Shown: positions 36,542 through 46,230, counted from the first letter of the stretch. The stretch is 64,000 nucleotides of DNA from Gemmobacter sp034519525 (GCA_034519525.1 JAXHOJ010000051.1:113161-177160), one strand, 5' to 3'. Notes: generated by a model from the sequence alone, not told the origin. Numbers and translations are program-made.

Positions 36542-37285
36542 ATGGCAGGCCATTCGAAATGGGCGAACATCCAGCATCGCAAGGGCAAGCAGGACAAGCT
36601 GCGCTCCAAGATGTTTTCCAAGCTGGCGAAGGAAATCACCGTCGCCGCCAAGATGGGCGACCCTGATCCCGACAAGAACCCGCGCCTGCGTCTGGCCGTG
36701 AAGGCCGCCAAGGCGGTGTCGATGCCCAAGGACGTGATCGACCGCGCGATCAAGAAATCGCAGGGCGGCGATGCGGCGGATTATACCGAAATCCGCTATG
36801 AGGGCTATGGCGCGGGCGGCATTGCCATCATCGTCGAGGCGATGACCGACAACCTGAACCGCACCGCCTCCAACGTGCGCAGCTATTTCACCAAGGCCGG
36901 CGGCAATCTGGGCCAGACCGGCTCTGTCTCGCACAGCTTTGACCGGGTGGGCGAAATCACCTATCCGGCCAGCGCGGGCGATGCCGATGCCGTGATGATG
37001 GCCGCGCTGGAAGCCGGGGCGGATGACGTGGAATCGGATGAGGAAGGCCACTGGATCTATTGCCAGGTCGAGGACCTGTCGACGGTTTCGGATGCGCTGG
37101 AAAAGGCGCTGGGCGAATCGACCGAAGCCAAGCTGATCTGGAAACCGCAAACGCGCACCGAGGTTGATCTGGACACCGCGCAAAAGCTGATGCGGCTGAT
37201 CGACCTGCTGGAAGAAGATGACGACGTGCAGACCGTGACCCACAACTTCGACGTGCCCGAGGACGTGGCCGCACAGCTGGAATGA
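36542..37285 (+). CDS. yebC: YebC/PmpR family regulatory protein
   Basis: A 247-residue conserved three-domain protein beginning MAGHSKWANIQHRKGKQD with KNPRLRLAVKAAKAVSMPKD and EIRYEGYGAGGIAIIVE, all invariant in YebC. It has been described as a DNA-binding regulator in some bacteria and more recently as a ribosome-associated factor acting on poly-proline stalls; which applies here is not visible. It stands alone with a strong terminator after it. Codon use is that of core genes. Confidence 0.96.
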   Translation: MAGHSKWANIQHRKGKQDKLRSKMFSKLAKEITVAAKMGDPDPDKNPRLRLAVKAAKAVSMPKDVIDRAIKKSQGGDAADYTEIRYEGYGAGGIAIIVEAMTDNLNRTASNVRSYFTKAGGNLGQTGSVSHSFDRVGEITYPASAGDADAVMMAALEAGADDVESDEEGHWIYCQVEDLSTVSDALEKALGESTEAKLIWKPQTRTEVDLDTAQKLMRLIDLLEEDDDVQTVTHNFDVPEDVAAQLE

Positions 37286-37306
37286 ACCGGGCCGCAGGGC
37301 CGCATG

Positions 37307-37334
37307 AAAAAGCCCCCGGCAGCGGGGGCTTTTT
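37307..37334 (+). terminator. Strong rho-independent terminator of yebC
   Basis: Perfect 11-base stem AAAAAGCCCCC / GGGGGCTTTTT with a 6-base loop, 22 bases after the yebC stop and ending in a T-run. It is bidirectional and so can also serve the convergent RTX gene. Confidence 0.9.
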
Positions 37335-37355
37335 GTTTATCGGCAGGGCGCTTGT

Positions 37356-38348
37356 TCAGGCCGAATAGGCCCAGAGATCCAGAAAGCCAGCTTCGCGGGC
37401 GGCGACTGTTTCCAGATCCCCGAACAGGCTGTCGATCCCCGCGGCAATCACATCGGCGCGGGTCACGCCCAGCAGGATGGTGGTCGTATTGCCGATATCC
37501 ACCGCGGTGCCCAGCTGCGTGGCGCGCAGCGTCACCTGCTGCCCGGCCAGCGCGGCATCCAGCACCAGATGATCGGTGCCCAGTTCGAAATCGGTGATCC
37601 GGTCGCGCCCGCCGTGATGGGTGATGATGAAACTATCCGCGCCCATCCCGCCGGTCAGCGTGTCATTTCCGGCGCCACCGATCAGGATATCGGCACCCGC
37701 ACCGCCAGACAGCATATCTGCCCCGGCGCCGCCATCCAGAATATCGGCCCCCCGGCCGCCAAAGCCGGTGTCATTGCCTGCACCCAGCACGATATAGTCT
37801 GCACCGGCCTGACCGCGCACCAGATCTTGCCCGCCGCCGGTGATGGCCAGATCCCGGCCCGCGCCCAGATCGTAAACGCCATCCCCCGCGCCGCCGATCA
37901 CCAGATCATCGCGCTGCATCAGCGTGGCCAGCAGCGCCCGGTCATCCGCCGGGCTGACCGTGGCCGCAGCCTGTTCCAGAAGCAGGGCCGACAGGGCGAT
38001 GTCATGGATCTGGACATAGACCCCTTCGGCGGTATGGCTGGCCAGGGCGCTGATGGTGCCCCCGGTCAGAACCTTGTCGCCATCCACCGTCAGCCCGTTG
38101 CCGAAGACGGCAATCTGCCCCGGGGCATCGGCGCCGCGAAAGGCGCTGTCGAAGCTGGCCGTGGCCAGCTGCAACGGGATCGGTCCCTGAAAGACCGATC
38201 GCAGGGTGATATCTTCCCCTTCGATCACCTTCGGCGGGTCGAATTGCTCCAGCAGATATCCGGCGCGTTCGGCCAGAAGGCTGTTCAGATCAAGGCTGAG
38301 GGGAATGACCCCGACGCTGCGGGTATCGTCAGAAAACAGGACGGCCAT
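37356..38348 (-). CDS. RTX-type calcium-binding secreted protein
   Basis: A 330-residue protein with no signal peptide. The N-terminal half (1-145) matches nothing I know. From about 150 to 245 there is a glycine/aspartate-rich parallel beta-roll of nonapeptide repeats (GGxGxDxxx), e.g. GGRGADILDGGAGADMLSGG and GGAGNDTLTGGMGADSF, followed by an RDRITDFELGTDHLVLDAA unit, the usual C-terminal cap of RTX proteins. Such proteins leave the cell through a type I secretion channel and fold with calcium. No transporter gene is near. It ends next to the yebC terminator (convergent). Confidence 0.88.
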   Translation of the reverse strand: MAVLFSDDTRSVGVIPLSLDLNSLLAERAGYLLEQFDPPKVIEGEDITLRSVFQGPIPLQLATASFDSAFRGADAPGQIAVFGNGLTVDGDKVLTGGTISALASHTAEGVYVQIHDIALSALLLEQAAATVSPADDRALLATLMQRDDLVIGGAGDGVYDLGAGRDLAITGGGQDLVRGQAGADYIVLGAGNDTGFGGRGADILDGGAGADMLSGGAGADILIGGAGNDTLTGGMGADSFIITHHGGRDRITDFELGTDHLVLDAALAGQQVTLRATQLGTAVDIGNTTTILLGVTRADVIAAGIDSLFGDLETVAAREAGFLDLWAYSA

Positions 38349-38375
38349 ATGACTTTCTCTTTGTTACCCGGCAGT

Positions 38376-39281
38376 TTAGGGCTTGGGCGAAATTTCGCAA
38401 GCCACTGTCTGTCGCAGGGTGGATCTTGCGGCGGCGGTCAGCGCATGGGTCAGCGGCGCAAGAACGGGGGCCGCCAGCCGGGCGAACTGCCAATGCAGCA
38501 TCACATCCAGCGGCCGGCCGGGGATCAGCTCGACCAGCCGCCCCTGCGCCAGATGGTGGGCCACCAGCAGATCGGGGTTCATGCCCCAGCCCAGACCGGC
38601 CAGCGCGGCATCGACGAAGGCCTGGCTGGAGGCCATGCGATGGGTGGGAAAGGGGAAGGGCGCGCCAAATTCGCGGCGCAGCCAGCCCGATTGCAGGCTG
38701 TCCTTGTCGGAATAGGTCAGCGCCGGGGCACGGGTCAGACCGGCGCGGCTGGGGCCATCGGGCAGCCAGCGGGCATACCAGCCGGGGCTGGCCGTGGCGA
38801 AATAACGCAATGCGCCCAAGGGGATAGTATCGCATCCCTGCAGCGGGCCGGGATGGGCGGTGATCGCCCCCGCCACCTCGCCGCGGCGCAGCCAGTCCTG
38901 GCTGAACTCCTGATCGTCGATCACCAGATCGAACAGCAGCCCGTCGCAGCGCGCCAGCGCCGGGATGACCCAGGTGGCGAGGCTGTCGGCATTGACGGCG
39001 ATGCGCAGGGTCGCCGGGCCGGTATCGGTCAGCGGCATGTCCTGCGCCAGCGCGGCTTCCAGCAGGGCCACGTCATCGGCATGGCGGATCAGCCGCAGCC
39101 CGGCCTCGGTCGCGGCGCAGGGCTGGCCACGGCGGATCAGCAGGGTGCCCATGCGTTCTTCCAGCGCCTTGAGCCGCTGCGATACGGCAGAGGGCGTCAG
39201 CCCCAGCTGCGCCGCCGCCAGATCGAAACTGCCGCGGCGGTGGATGGTGGCAAGTGTCAGAAGCTGGGCATAATCGAGCAT
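38376..39281 (-). CDS. argP: LysR-type regulator ArgP (chromosome initiation inhibitor IciA type)
   Basis: A 301-residue LysR regulator with a helix-turn-helix at 2-60 (DYAQLLTLATIHRRGSFDLAAAQLGLTPSAVSQRLKALE) and an effector domain. It is identified as ArgP by this N-terminus and by its divergent neighbour, the amino-acid exporter argO, which ArgP activates in response to arginine or lysine in E. coli. The 86-base intergenic region (39282-39367) is A/T-rich in its centre and should hold the shared operator. Confidence 0.9.
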   Translation of the reverse strand: MLDYAQLLTLATIHRRGSFDLAAAQLGLTPSAVSQRLKALEERMGTLLIRRGQPCAATEAGLRLIRHADDVALLEAALAQDMPLTDTGPATLRIAVNADSLATWVIPALARCDGLLFDLVIDDQEFSQDWLRRGEVAGAITAHPGPLQGCDTIPLGALRYFATASPGWYARWLPDGPSRAGLTRAPALTYSDKDSLQSGWLRREFGAPFPFPTHRMASSQAFVDAALAGLGWGMNPDLLVAHHLAQGRLVELIPGRPLDVMLHWQFARLAAPVLAPLTHALTAAARSTLRQTVACEISPKP

Positions 39282-39367
39282 TAGCAGTGCTTCATCTACA
39301 ACAGAAAGTTTAACTGGATTGAGGCGGCCCCGCCCCGCTAAGTCAAGCCAAAAGCAGGAGAGACAGC

Positions 39368-39973
39368 ATGTGGGAAGCGGCAGGGGCCGGGTATCTGGTG
39401 GCGATCAGCCTGATCGCGGCCATTGGGGCACAGAATGCTTTCGTTCTGCGCCAAGGGCTTAGGCGCGAGCATGTGGCGGCAGTGGTGGCTGTCTGCGCCG
39501 GATCGGATGCCATCCTGATTGCGGCGGGTGTGGCGGGCTTCGGGTCCATCGCGGCGGCGGCGCCGTGGTTCGGGGATGCGATGCGCTGGCTGGGCGTGGC
39601 CTTTCTGGCGGTCTATGGCGCGCTGCGGTTCCGCGCGGCGCTGAAGGGGGGCGCGGCACTGATGCCCGCGCCGGGGGCGCCTGCGCCTTTGGGGCGGGTG
39701 CTGGCGATGTGCCTGATGTTCACCTGGGCCAATCCGCATGTCTATCTGGATACGGTGGTTCTGCTGGGCTCGATTTCGGCGCAATATGCGCCGCATGGGC
39801 TGGCCTTCGGGGTGGCGGCGGCGCTGGGATCGTTCAGCTTCTTTTCGGCGCTGGGCTTTGGGGCGCGGCTGCTGGCGCCGGTCTTTGCCCGGCCGCAGGC
39901 CTGGGTGGTGCTGGAAATCGGTGTGGGCTGCGTGATGTGGGCGCTGGCCCTGGCCCTGGCGCTGGGTGGCTGA
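39368..39973 (+). CDS. argO: LysE/ArgO family amino-acid exporter
   Basis: A 201-residue inner-membrane exporter of arginine/lysine. Five to six helices: YLVAISLIAAIGAQNAFVL (with the conserved GAQNAFVLRQGL), AVVAVCAGSDAILIAAGVAG, WLGVAFLAVYGALRF, and LAMCLMFTWANPHVYLDTVVLLG, in which TWANPHVYLDT is the family signature. The start ATG 39368 begins MWEAAGAGYLVA. It is divergent from argP, its likely activator. Confidence 0.93.
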   Translation: MWEAAGAGYLVAISLIAAIGAQNAFVLRQGLRREHVAAVVAVCAGSDAILIAAGVAGFGSIAAAAPWFGDAMRWLGVAFLAVYGALRFRAALKGGAALMPAPGAPAPLGRVLAMCLMFTWANPHVYLDTVVLLGSISAQYAPHGLAFGVAAALGSFSFFSALGFGARLLAPVFARPQAWVVLEIGVGCVMWALALALALGG

Positions 39974-40115
39974 TCGGCTGTCTGGCCTGCGTCCGGTTTC
40001 TGTACGGCCTGCGTCGGGTCTCTGTCGGGACAGCGTGCAGACGGCGCCTCCTCGCCTTTGTGACCGACACAAAGGCGGCCTTGCAGCCGCCGGGCGCTTG
40101 CGCTTGGGTCTGCGG

Positions 40116-41024
40116 ATGACAGCGATGACAACAGCGATGCGGCCCGTTCAGGGCGTGATGTGGATGCTGGCCTCGGGCGCGAGCTTTGTGGCGGTGAACG
40201 GGCTGGTGCGCTGGCTGGGCACCGATCTGCCCGCGCCGCAATCGGCCTTCATCCGCTTTGCCTGCGGGCTGCTGTTCCTGATGCCCACGCTGGTGCCGAT
40301 GCTGCGGCAGGGCTTTGCCCCCGGCATGTTGCGGCTGCATATCGGGCGGGGGGCGGTGCATACGCTGGCGGTGATGCTGTGGTTCTTTGCCATGGCCCGG
40401 CTGCCGGTGGCCGAGGTGACGGCCATCGGCTATCTGAACCCGGTGCTGGTGACGCTGGGCGCGGTGGTGTTCTTTGGCGAGCGGCTGGCCCTGCGCCGGA
40501 TTCTGGCGGTGCTGGTGGCGATTGGCGGTGCCCTCATCATCCTGCGCCCCGGCCTGCGCGAGCTGGGGCCGGGGCATCTGGCGCAGGTGGGGGCGGCGGT
40601 GTTCTTTGCCGGGTCTTACCTGTTTGCCAAACAGCTGAGCGCGCGGGAAAGCGCGGGCCGCGTGGTGGCGATGATGAGCCTGTGCGTGACGCTGGGCCTT
40701 TTGCCCTTTGCGCTGGCGGTCTGGGTGCCGGTGACGGTGGTGCAGGTGGCGGCGCTGGCGCTGGTGGCGGTGTTTGCCACTTTGGGCCATTACTGCATGA
40801 GCCGGGCCTTTGCCGTGGCGCCGATGACGGTGACACAGCCGGTGACATTCCTGCAGCTGGTCTGGGCGGCGCTGCTGGGATTGCTGGCCTTTGGCGAGCC
40901 GCTGGATGGGTTTGTGCTGCTGGGCGGCGGGATCATCATCGCCGCCATCAGCTATATCACCTGGCGCGAATCCGCGCTGAAGCGCAGCGTGGTCACGCCG
41001 CCGCCCGAGGCCACCCGGGTCTGA
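40116..41024 (+). CDS. DMT superfamily (EamA) membrane transporter
   Basis: A 302-residue exporter-like membrane protein with about ten hydrophobic helices and two EamA repeats (GVMWMLASGASFVAVNGLVRWLG; GAAVFFAGSYLFAKQLS). AEVTAIGYLNPVLVTLGAVVFFGERL and VTQPVTFLQLVWAALLGLLAFGEPL close the two halves, as in the family. ATG 40116 is chosen as the first start after a low-complexity stretch. Substrate unknown; position next to argO suggests metabolite export but proves nothing. It is a different subgroup from the one at 4127. Confidence 0.87.
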   Translation: MTAMTTAMRPVQGVMWMLASGASFVAVNGLVRWLGTDLPAPQSAFIRFACGLLFLMPTLVPMLRQGFAPGMLRLHIGRGAVHTLAVMLWFFAMARLPVAEVTAIGYLNPVLVTLGAVVFFGERLALRRILAVLVAIGGALIILRPGLRELGPGHLAQVGAAVFFAGSYLFAKQLSARESAGRVVAMMSLCVTLGLLPFALAVWVPVTVVQVAALALVAVFATLGHYCMSRAFAVAPMTVTQPVTFLQLVWAALLGLLAFGEPLDGFVLLGGGIIIAAISYITWRESALKRSVVTPPPEATRV

Positions 41025-41188
41025 GCACGGGCGTTTACGCCTTGCAAACACAGATTACCGGAAGATTGACGCCAAATGCCATGAAGCTGCCACAGGTCCG
41101 CAGGGGGCCTGCCTTGGTGTGTTAAGGCGCCGAAAACCCTGATTGCCGATCCTGAACCCGGGTGTGAACGGTGTGCAGGTGTGGGGTC

Positions 41189-44100
41189 ATGGGCTTTGGC
41201 GTCCTTGGCACCTTTCGGGGTGCGGCCGGGCAGATGCTGGCGGGGGTCAGCGATATCTGTCTGCGGGTGGTGGATGGGGTGGTGCAGGTGTTTACCGCGA
41301 CCCGGGCGGGGGGCGGTATCCTGGCGCTGGAACTGCAGGCGGCGGGGGAGGGGCTGGGGCTGATCGACCAGCAGGGGATCGCGGCGGGGCAGGTGCTTTC
41401 GGCGCCGGGGCGGCTGTTGTTCCTGACGGTGGGCGGGCAGGAGGCGTTGATCTGGACCGGCGGCTGGGCGGCGGATCCGGGCGGCTGGCAGATCGGGGCG
41501 GGGGGCCAGATCGGGGACCGGCTGCTGCTGTCGGGCGGGCCATCGGGGGTGATTGCGGCGCAGGCCTTTGCGCAGGTGGCAGGCAGTGGCTTTGCCGTGC
41601 TGGCCCCGGCGCGGGCCGGTGTGCTGGAGGTCTGGGCGGTGGCCGATACGGGGCGGATGCAGCTGCGCCACAGCCTGGCCTTCGGCGAGGCGGGGCAGGG
41701 GTTTGACGTGACCGCGCTGGAAAGCCTGCGCATCGGCGGGGCGCAGTTCATCCTGTCGCTGTCGGCGGGGGAGGATGCGCTGGCGGTGCACCGGCTGCGG
41801 GCGGATGGCACGCTGCAGACGGTGTCGAGTGTCGGGGCTTCGGCCGGGTTGGGGCTGGCGGCGCCTTCGGCGCTGGAGGTGGCAGAGGCGGGCGGGCGGC
41901 ATTGGGTGTTCGTGGCGGGGGCGGGATCATCCTCGGTTTCGGTGCTGGCTTTGGGCGCGGATGGCCAGCTGGCGCTGACCGATCACGTGATCGACACGCT
42001 GGATACGCGGTTTCAATCGGTATCGGCGCTGGCCACAGCGGTGGTGGGGGATCGGGTGTATGTCTTTGCGGCGGGCGGCGATCAGGGGGTGCAGGCCTTT
42101 GTGCTGTTGCCCGACGGGCGGTTGCTGGATGCGGGCCAGCAGGTGCAGGCAGCGGGGCTGGCGCTGGACGATATCACCGCGCTGGAGGCGGTGGTGCGCG
42201 GCGGGCGGATCGAGCTGGTGCTGGGCACCGAGGATGGCGGGCTGATCCGGCTGCGCTTTGATCCCGGGGATCTGGCGCCCGCGCTGCAGGGGGGGCCGGG
42301 CGACAACGGGCTGACGGGTGATGCGCGCGGCGATCTGATCGCGGGGAAGGTGGGGGACGACACGCTGCGCGGCGGGGCGGGGGCGGATATCCTGCTGGAC
42401 GGCCACGGCGAGGACGAGCTGTGGGGTGGCACGGGCGCCGATGTCTTTGTGATGGAAGGCGATGGCGATGTGGATGTGATCCGCGATTTCGAGCCGGGGC
42501 GCGACCGGATCGACCTGTCGGGCTGGGGGCGGGTTTACGCGGTGGAGGCCTTGCCGATGGCCGAGCGCCGGGGGGTGACGGTGATCCGCTGGGGCGACGA
42601 GGTGCTGTATATCCATTCCGCCGATGGCCGGAACATCGACCCGGCGCTGTTCCGGTCTTCGGATATCTTCGGGCTGTGGCATGTGGTGGCCCCGGTGGTG
42701 GAGCCGGGCGGGATGATCGGCGGATCGGCGGGGCGCGACACTTTGCGCGGCGGCGGTGGGGATGACACCCTGATGGGCTCGGCCGGGGCGGACCGGCTGG
42801 AGGGCGGCGGCGGCCGGGATCTGGTGGATTACGGCACGGCGCGGGCGCCGCTGCGGGCGGATCTGACCGGCGGGGCGGGCAACAGCGGGCTGGCGGCGGG
42901 GGATATCTACAGCGGGATCGAGGGGCTGGCGGGCGGCAGCGGCGCCGATACGCTGATCGGGGATGGCGGCGATACGGTGCTGCTGGGCCGGGCCGGGGCC
43001 GACTGGTTGAGCGGCGGCGCGGGCGATGATCTGCTGGATGGCGGGGCGGGGGCCGATCTGCTGATGGGGGGCGCGGGGGCGGATACGCTGCGCGGCGGTG
43101 CCGGGGTGGATACGGCAGGATATGCCGGGGCGGGGCAGGCGGTGATCCTTTCGCTGGCCGCACCCGGGGCCGGGCGGGGCGGGGCGGCGGGCGATGTGCT
43201 GAGCGGGATCGAGAACCTGACCGGCAGCCGGTTTGCCGACTGGCTGGGCGGCGATGGTGGCGCCAATCTGCTGGCCGGGCGGGCGGGGAATGACCGGCTG
43301 GAGGGCGGCGAGGGCGCCGATACGCTGATGGGCGGGGCGGGGGCCGATACCTTGCAGGGGGGCGGCGGGGATGACCGGCTGGAGGGGGGCAGCGGCAGCG
43401 ACTGGGTTTCCTATGACGGGCCCGGTGCGGTGCGGCTGGATCTGGCGCTGCGGGGCTGGCAGGACACCGGGCAGGGCCGCGACTGGCTGCTGGGGATCGA
43501 GCATATCCTGTCGGGCGCCGGGGCGGACCGGCTGGCCGGTTCTGGCGGGGCGAACCACATCCGGGCGGGGGCGGGAAATGACCGGCTGGAGGGCCGGGGT
43601 GGGGCCGACTGGCTGGAGGGCGGGGCGGGGAATGACCGGATCAGCGGCGGGGCGGGCTTTGACATGGCGCTGTATCGTGGCGCGCAGGCGGTGCGGGTGG
43701 ATCTGGCCGAAACGGGCTGGCAGCAGACCGGGCAGGGCCGCGACCGGCTGCTGGGGATCGAAGGGCTGGAGGGCGGCAGCGGGGCTGACCGGCTGGCGGG
43801 CGATGGGGCGGGCAACCGGCTGCTGGGGGCGGGCGGGGCTGATGTGCTGACCGGGCGGGGTGGCGATGACACGCTGCTGGGCGGGGCTGGGCGCGACCGG
43901 CTGCTGGGCGGGGCGGGCAACGATCTGCTGAACGGCGGGGCGGGGCGGGATATCGCGGTCTTCACCGGGCGCGGCGCGGTGGTGGTGGATCTGGGCCGCA
44001 GCGGCCCGCAGCAGACCGGCGCCGGGCGTGATACATTGCGCGGCATCGAGGATGTGGAGGGTGGCGCGGGGGCCGACCGGATCACCGGGGATGGCGGGGC

Positions 44101-44509
44101 CAATCTGCTGGTGGGCGGTGGCGGCGATGACTGGCTGCGCGGCGCGGGCGGGGCCGATCAGCTGCTGGGCGGGGCGGGCAATGACCGGCTGGAGGGCGGG
44201 GCGGGGGCGGACCGGCTGCGTGGCGGGGCCGGGGCGGATCTGCTGTCGGGCGGCGGCGGGGCGGATCGTTTCATCTTTGACGCCGGGCGCGACCGGGTGC
44301 TGGATTTCGACGCGGCCGAGGGCGACCGGATCGTGATTGATTCCGCCGTGCTGCGCGGCGCGGCGGGCATGACCGGGGCCGAGGTGGTGGCGCGCTGGGG
44401 CAGCGATCTGGGGCCCAGCGTGGCGCTGGATTTCGGCGCCAACGGGCGGCTGCTGATCGAGGATCTGGGCAGCCTTGCCGCGCTGGCCCGCGCCATCGAG
44501 GTGATCTGA
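41189..44509 (+). CDS. Large modular RTX protein with propeller-like N-terminal domain
   Basis: A 1106-residue protein without a signal peptide. Residues 1-365 form a repeat-rich head (GFDVTALESLRIGGAQFILSL; FVAGAGSSSVSVLALGADGQLALTD; VYVFAAGGDQGVQAFVLLPDGRLLDA) like a lactonase-type beta-propeller. From about 372 RTX nonapeptides (GGxGxDxLxGG) alternate with five capping modules that begin at about residues 545, 641, 738, 825 and 921, each with a V/A-DL...G-x-GRDxLxGIE core. It ends with an RTX tract and a hydrophobic C-terminal tail (AALARAIEVI), as required for type I secretion. The gene is convergent with the metalloprotease, 3 bases apart. Codon use is heavily GC-biased. Confidence 0.87.
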   Translation: MGFGVLGTFRGAAGQMLAGVSDICLRVVDGVVQVFTATRAGGGILALELQAAGEGLGLIDQQGIAAGQVLSAPGRLLFLTVGGQEALIWTGGWAADPGGWQIGAGGQIGDRLLLSGGPSGVIAAQAFAQVAGSGFAVLAPARAGVLEVWAVADTGRMQLRHSLAFGEAGQGFDVTALESLRIGGAQFILSLSAGEDALAVHRLRADGTLQTVSSVGASAGLGLAAPSALEVAEAGGRHWVFVAGAGSSSVSVLALGADGQLALTDHVIDTLDTRFQSVSALATAVVGDRVYVFAAGGDQGVQAFVLLPDGRLLDAGQQVQAAGLALDDITALEAVVRGGRIELVLGTEDGGLIRLRFDPGDLAPALQGGPGDNGLTGDARGDLIAGKVGDDTLRGGAGADILLDGHGEDELWGGTGADVFVMEGDGDVDVIRDFEPGRDRIDLSGWGRVYAVEALPMAERRGVTVIRWGDEVLYIHSADGRNIDPALFRSSDIFGLWHVVAPVVEPGGMIGGSAGRDTLRGGGGDDTLMGSAGADRLEGGGGRDLVDYGTARAPLRADLTGGAGNSGLAAGDIYSGIEGLAGGSGADTLIGDGGDTVLLGRAGADWLSGGAGDDLLDGGAGADLLMGGAGADTLRGGAGVDTAGYAGAGQAVILSLAAPGAGRGGAAGDVLSGIENLTGSRFADWLGGDGGANLLAGRAGNDRLEGGEGADTLMGGAGADTLQGGGGDDRLEGGSGSDWVSYDGPGAVRLDLALRGWQDTGQGRDWLLGIEHILSGAGADRLAGSGGANHIRAGAGNDRLEGRGGADWLEGGAGNDRISGGAGFDMALYRGAQAVRVDLAETGWQQTGQGRDRLLGIEGLEGGSGADRLAGDGAGNRLLGAGGADVLTGRGGDDTLLGGAGRDRLLGGAGNDLLNGGAGRDIAVFTGRGAVVVDLGRSGPQQTGAGRDTLRGIEDVEGGAGADRITGDGGANLLVGGGGDDWLRGAGGADQLLGGAGNDRLEGGAGADRLRGGAGADLLSGGGGADRFIFDAGRDRVLDFDAAEGDRIVIDSAVLRGAAGMTGAEVVARWGSDLGPSVALDFGANGRLLIEDLGSLAALARAIEVI

Positions 44510-44512
44510 CGA

Positions 44513-46230
44513 TCAGCCGATCAGCAGCGCATCGGCCAGATCGGCGGCATCGCTGATCCCGCGCAGCATCAGGCTGGACCCGGGGGCCAGCTGCAGCAGC
44601 AGCCCGGCGCCGGTCACGCGGGCCGAGGCCAGCAGCGCCCCGGTATCCAGCGTGGACCACAGGCGTTCGGCCAGAACCACTGCATCCTCGGTGGCGGTGA
44701 AATCGGCAATCACATCATGCCCGCGGGTGAAGTGGAACACATCGGCCCCGCCTGCGCCGCGCAGCAGATCATTGCCTGCGCCGCCTGACAGGATATCATC
44801 GCCCGCGCCGCCGCGCAGCGTATCGGCGCCGCGCCCGCCGATGATTTCATCATCTCCGGCCCGGCCATGCAGATGATTGGCGGCGGCATTGCCGAGGATC
44901 GCATCATCGCCAAAGCCGCCCACGGCGTTTTCGATCACCGTCCCGCGCGAGATGGCCAGGTTGGCAGATGAGGCCCCGCCGGTGATCGACAGGGTTTCGG
45001 GGCGCAGCGAGATGAACTGATCGGCGCGCACCGGCCAGAGGTTCAGCGTGTCGATGCCGCCGGTATCATGCAGCGTCAGCAGGATCGGCGTGCCGGACCA
45101 GACGAAGGGCGCGACGGCGGCGCCATCGAAGATCGCGGCAAACATGCGGCCCAGATAGCCGCCGACATTGGAGCCTGCACCATAGGTGGTAGGACCGGGC
45201 CGCAGGCTGGCCTCATCGCCGTAAAGGCTTTGCAGGGCAAGGATATCGGCGGCCATCGGCGTCATCACCACGCCCGGCGCAATATCGACATGAGGATTGG
45301 TGCCGACCCCGAAATAGGACATGATCGTATGGATCACGCTGTCATTGCGGAACAGCGCCTGTTCGTCGAAATCCGCGCTGCCGTTGTAATAGCCCGGATG
45401 CGACAGGCCGAGGGCATGGCCGATTTCATGGATATAGGTTTCCAGCCAGTAGCTGTTCAGCGCGGGCGGCGTGGGCAGCCAGTCTGCCGATATGGCGATG
45501 GTGGCCAGGGTGATCTGGTGGCCCTGTTCGACATTCATGTTATAGGCGCTGCGGCTGGTATCATTGTTGAACAGGATATCGGCCAGATAATCGCCCTCAT
45601 GCGCCGTAACGCGATAGGCGCCGGTGCCCTTGTCATCGTAGTTTTCCGGCGACAGGTAATAGAGGCCGCTTTGGGTGGCGGTGAAGGGGATGACGCTGCG
45701 CCCGGCGGCATCAATGCCGATCCCGGCGCCGACCAGCGTTTTGCCTTCGGGCGAGATCAGCCGGAACCATGGATCTTCAAAGCCTTCGGCGGGACCGGCA
45801 TCCTGCAGATCGAAGAGATAGGTCTTGCCCGCCTCCAGCCGGACCCCGATCCAGTCGCGCCCGCCGGGCTGGCCCAGCTGGCCCTGCAGCGTCTGGCCGA
45901 TCTGCAGATGTTCGATGCCATGCGGGCCGCGCGGGATATCGGCGGTTTCGACGATCACCGGGGTGTCGGGCAGGGGGCGGGGGGTTCTTCGGTGAAGGTG
46001 ATGCCCGTCACATCCGACCAGGCCTGCAGCGCGGCGCGGGCCACCCGCGCCTCTGCCGGGCTGAGGCGGCTGACATCATAGGTCAGGCTGCGGTCGGGGC
46101 CGAGATCGAAGGCCGCCCAGGGCATGGCATTGCCCGCGTCTATGCCCTTGGTGATGAGAAGGGCGATATCATCCAGGCTGAACAGCGGCAGGTCGGTTGC
46201 GGCGGCGGCGGTCGCAGGCAAGGCTGGCAT
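44513..46230 (-). CDS. M10 serralysin-type metalloprotease with RTX repeats and an inserted domain; frameshift
   Basis: A secreted zinc metalloprotease. The first piece (46230 to 45955, 91 codons) holds LTYDVSRLSPAEARVARAALQAWSDVTGITFTE, the serralysin start. An indel in the G-run at 45973-45984 moves the frame. The second piece starts VETADIPRGPHG and continues with a PPC-like beta domain (to about residue 120), then returns to protease sequence ADILFNNDTSRSAYN and the zinc motif HEIGHALGLSHPG with the Met-turn MSYFG. An RTX block (AGDDEIIGGRGADTLRGGAGDD) and a FHFTRGHDVIADF cap end it. Joined it is about 570 residues. Serralysins are exported by a type I system, which is not visible here. 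Confidence 0.88.

Noticed and set aside
41927..43558. Pro/Arg-rich minus-strand frame of 543 codons
   Set aside because: Complement of the Gly/Asp RTX repeats of the large plus-strand protein.
42300..44280. Tandem repeats as a possible CRISPR or satellite
   Set aside because: The repetition is at codon level (RTX nonapeptides), in frame and degenerate; no identical repeats with unique spacers.
44513..45958. Separate 481-residue protease gene without N-terminus
   Set aside because: Its start overlaps the end of a frame that carries the missing serralysin N-terminus, joined by an indel in a homopolymer, so one gene is more likely.
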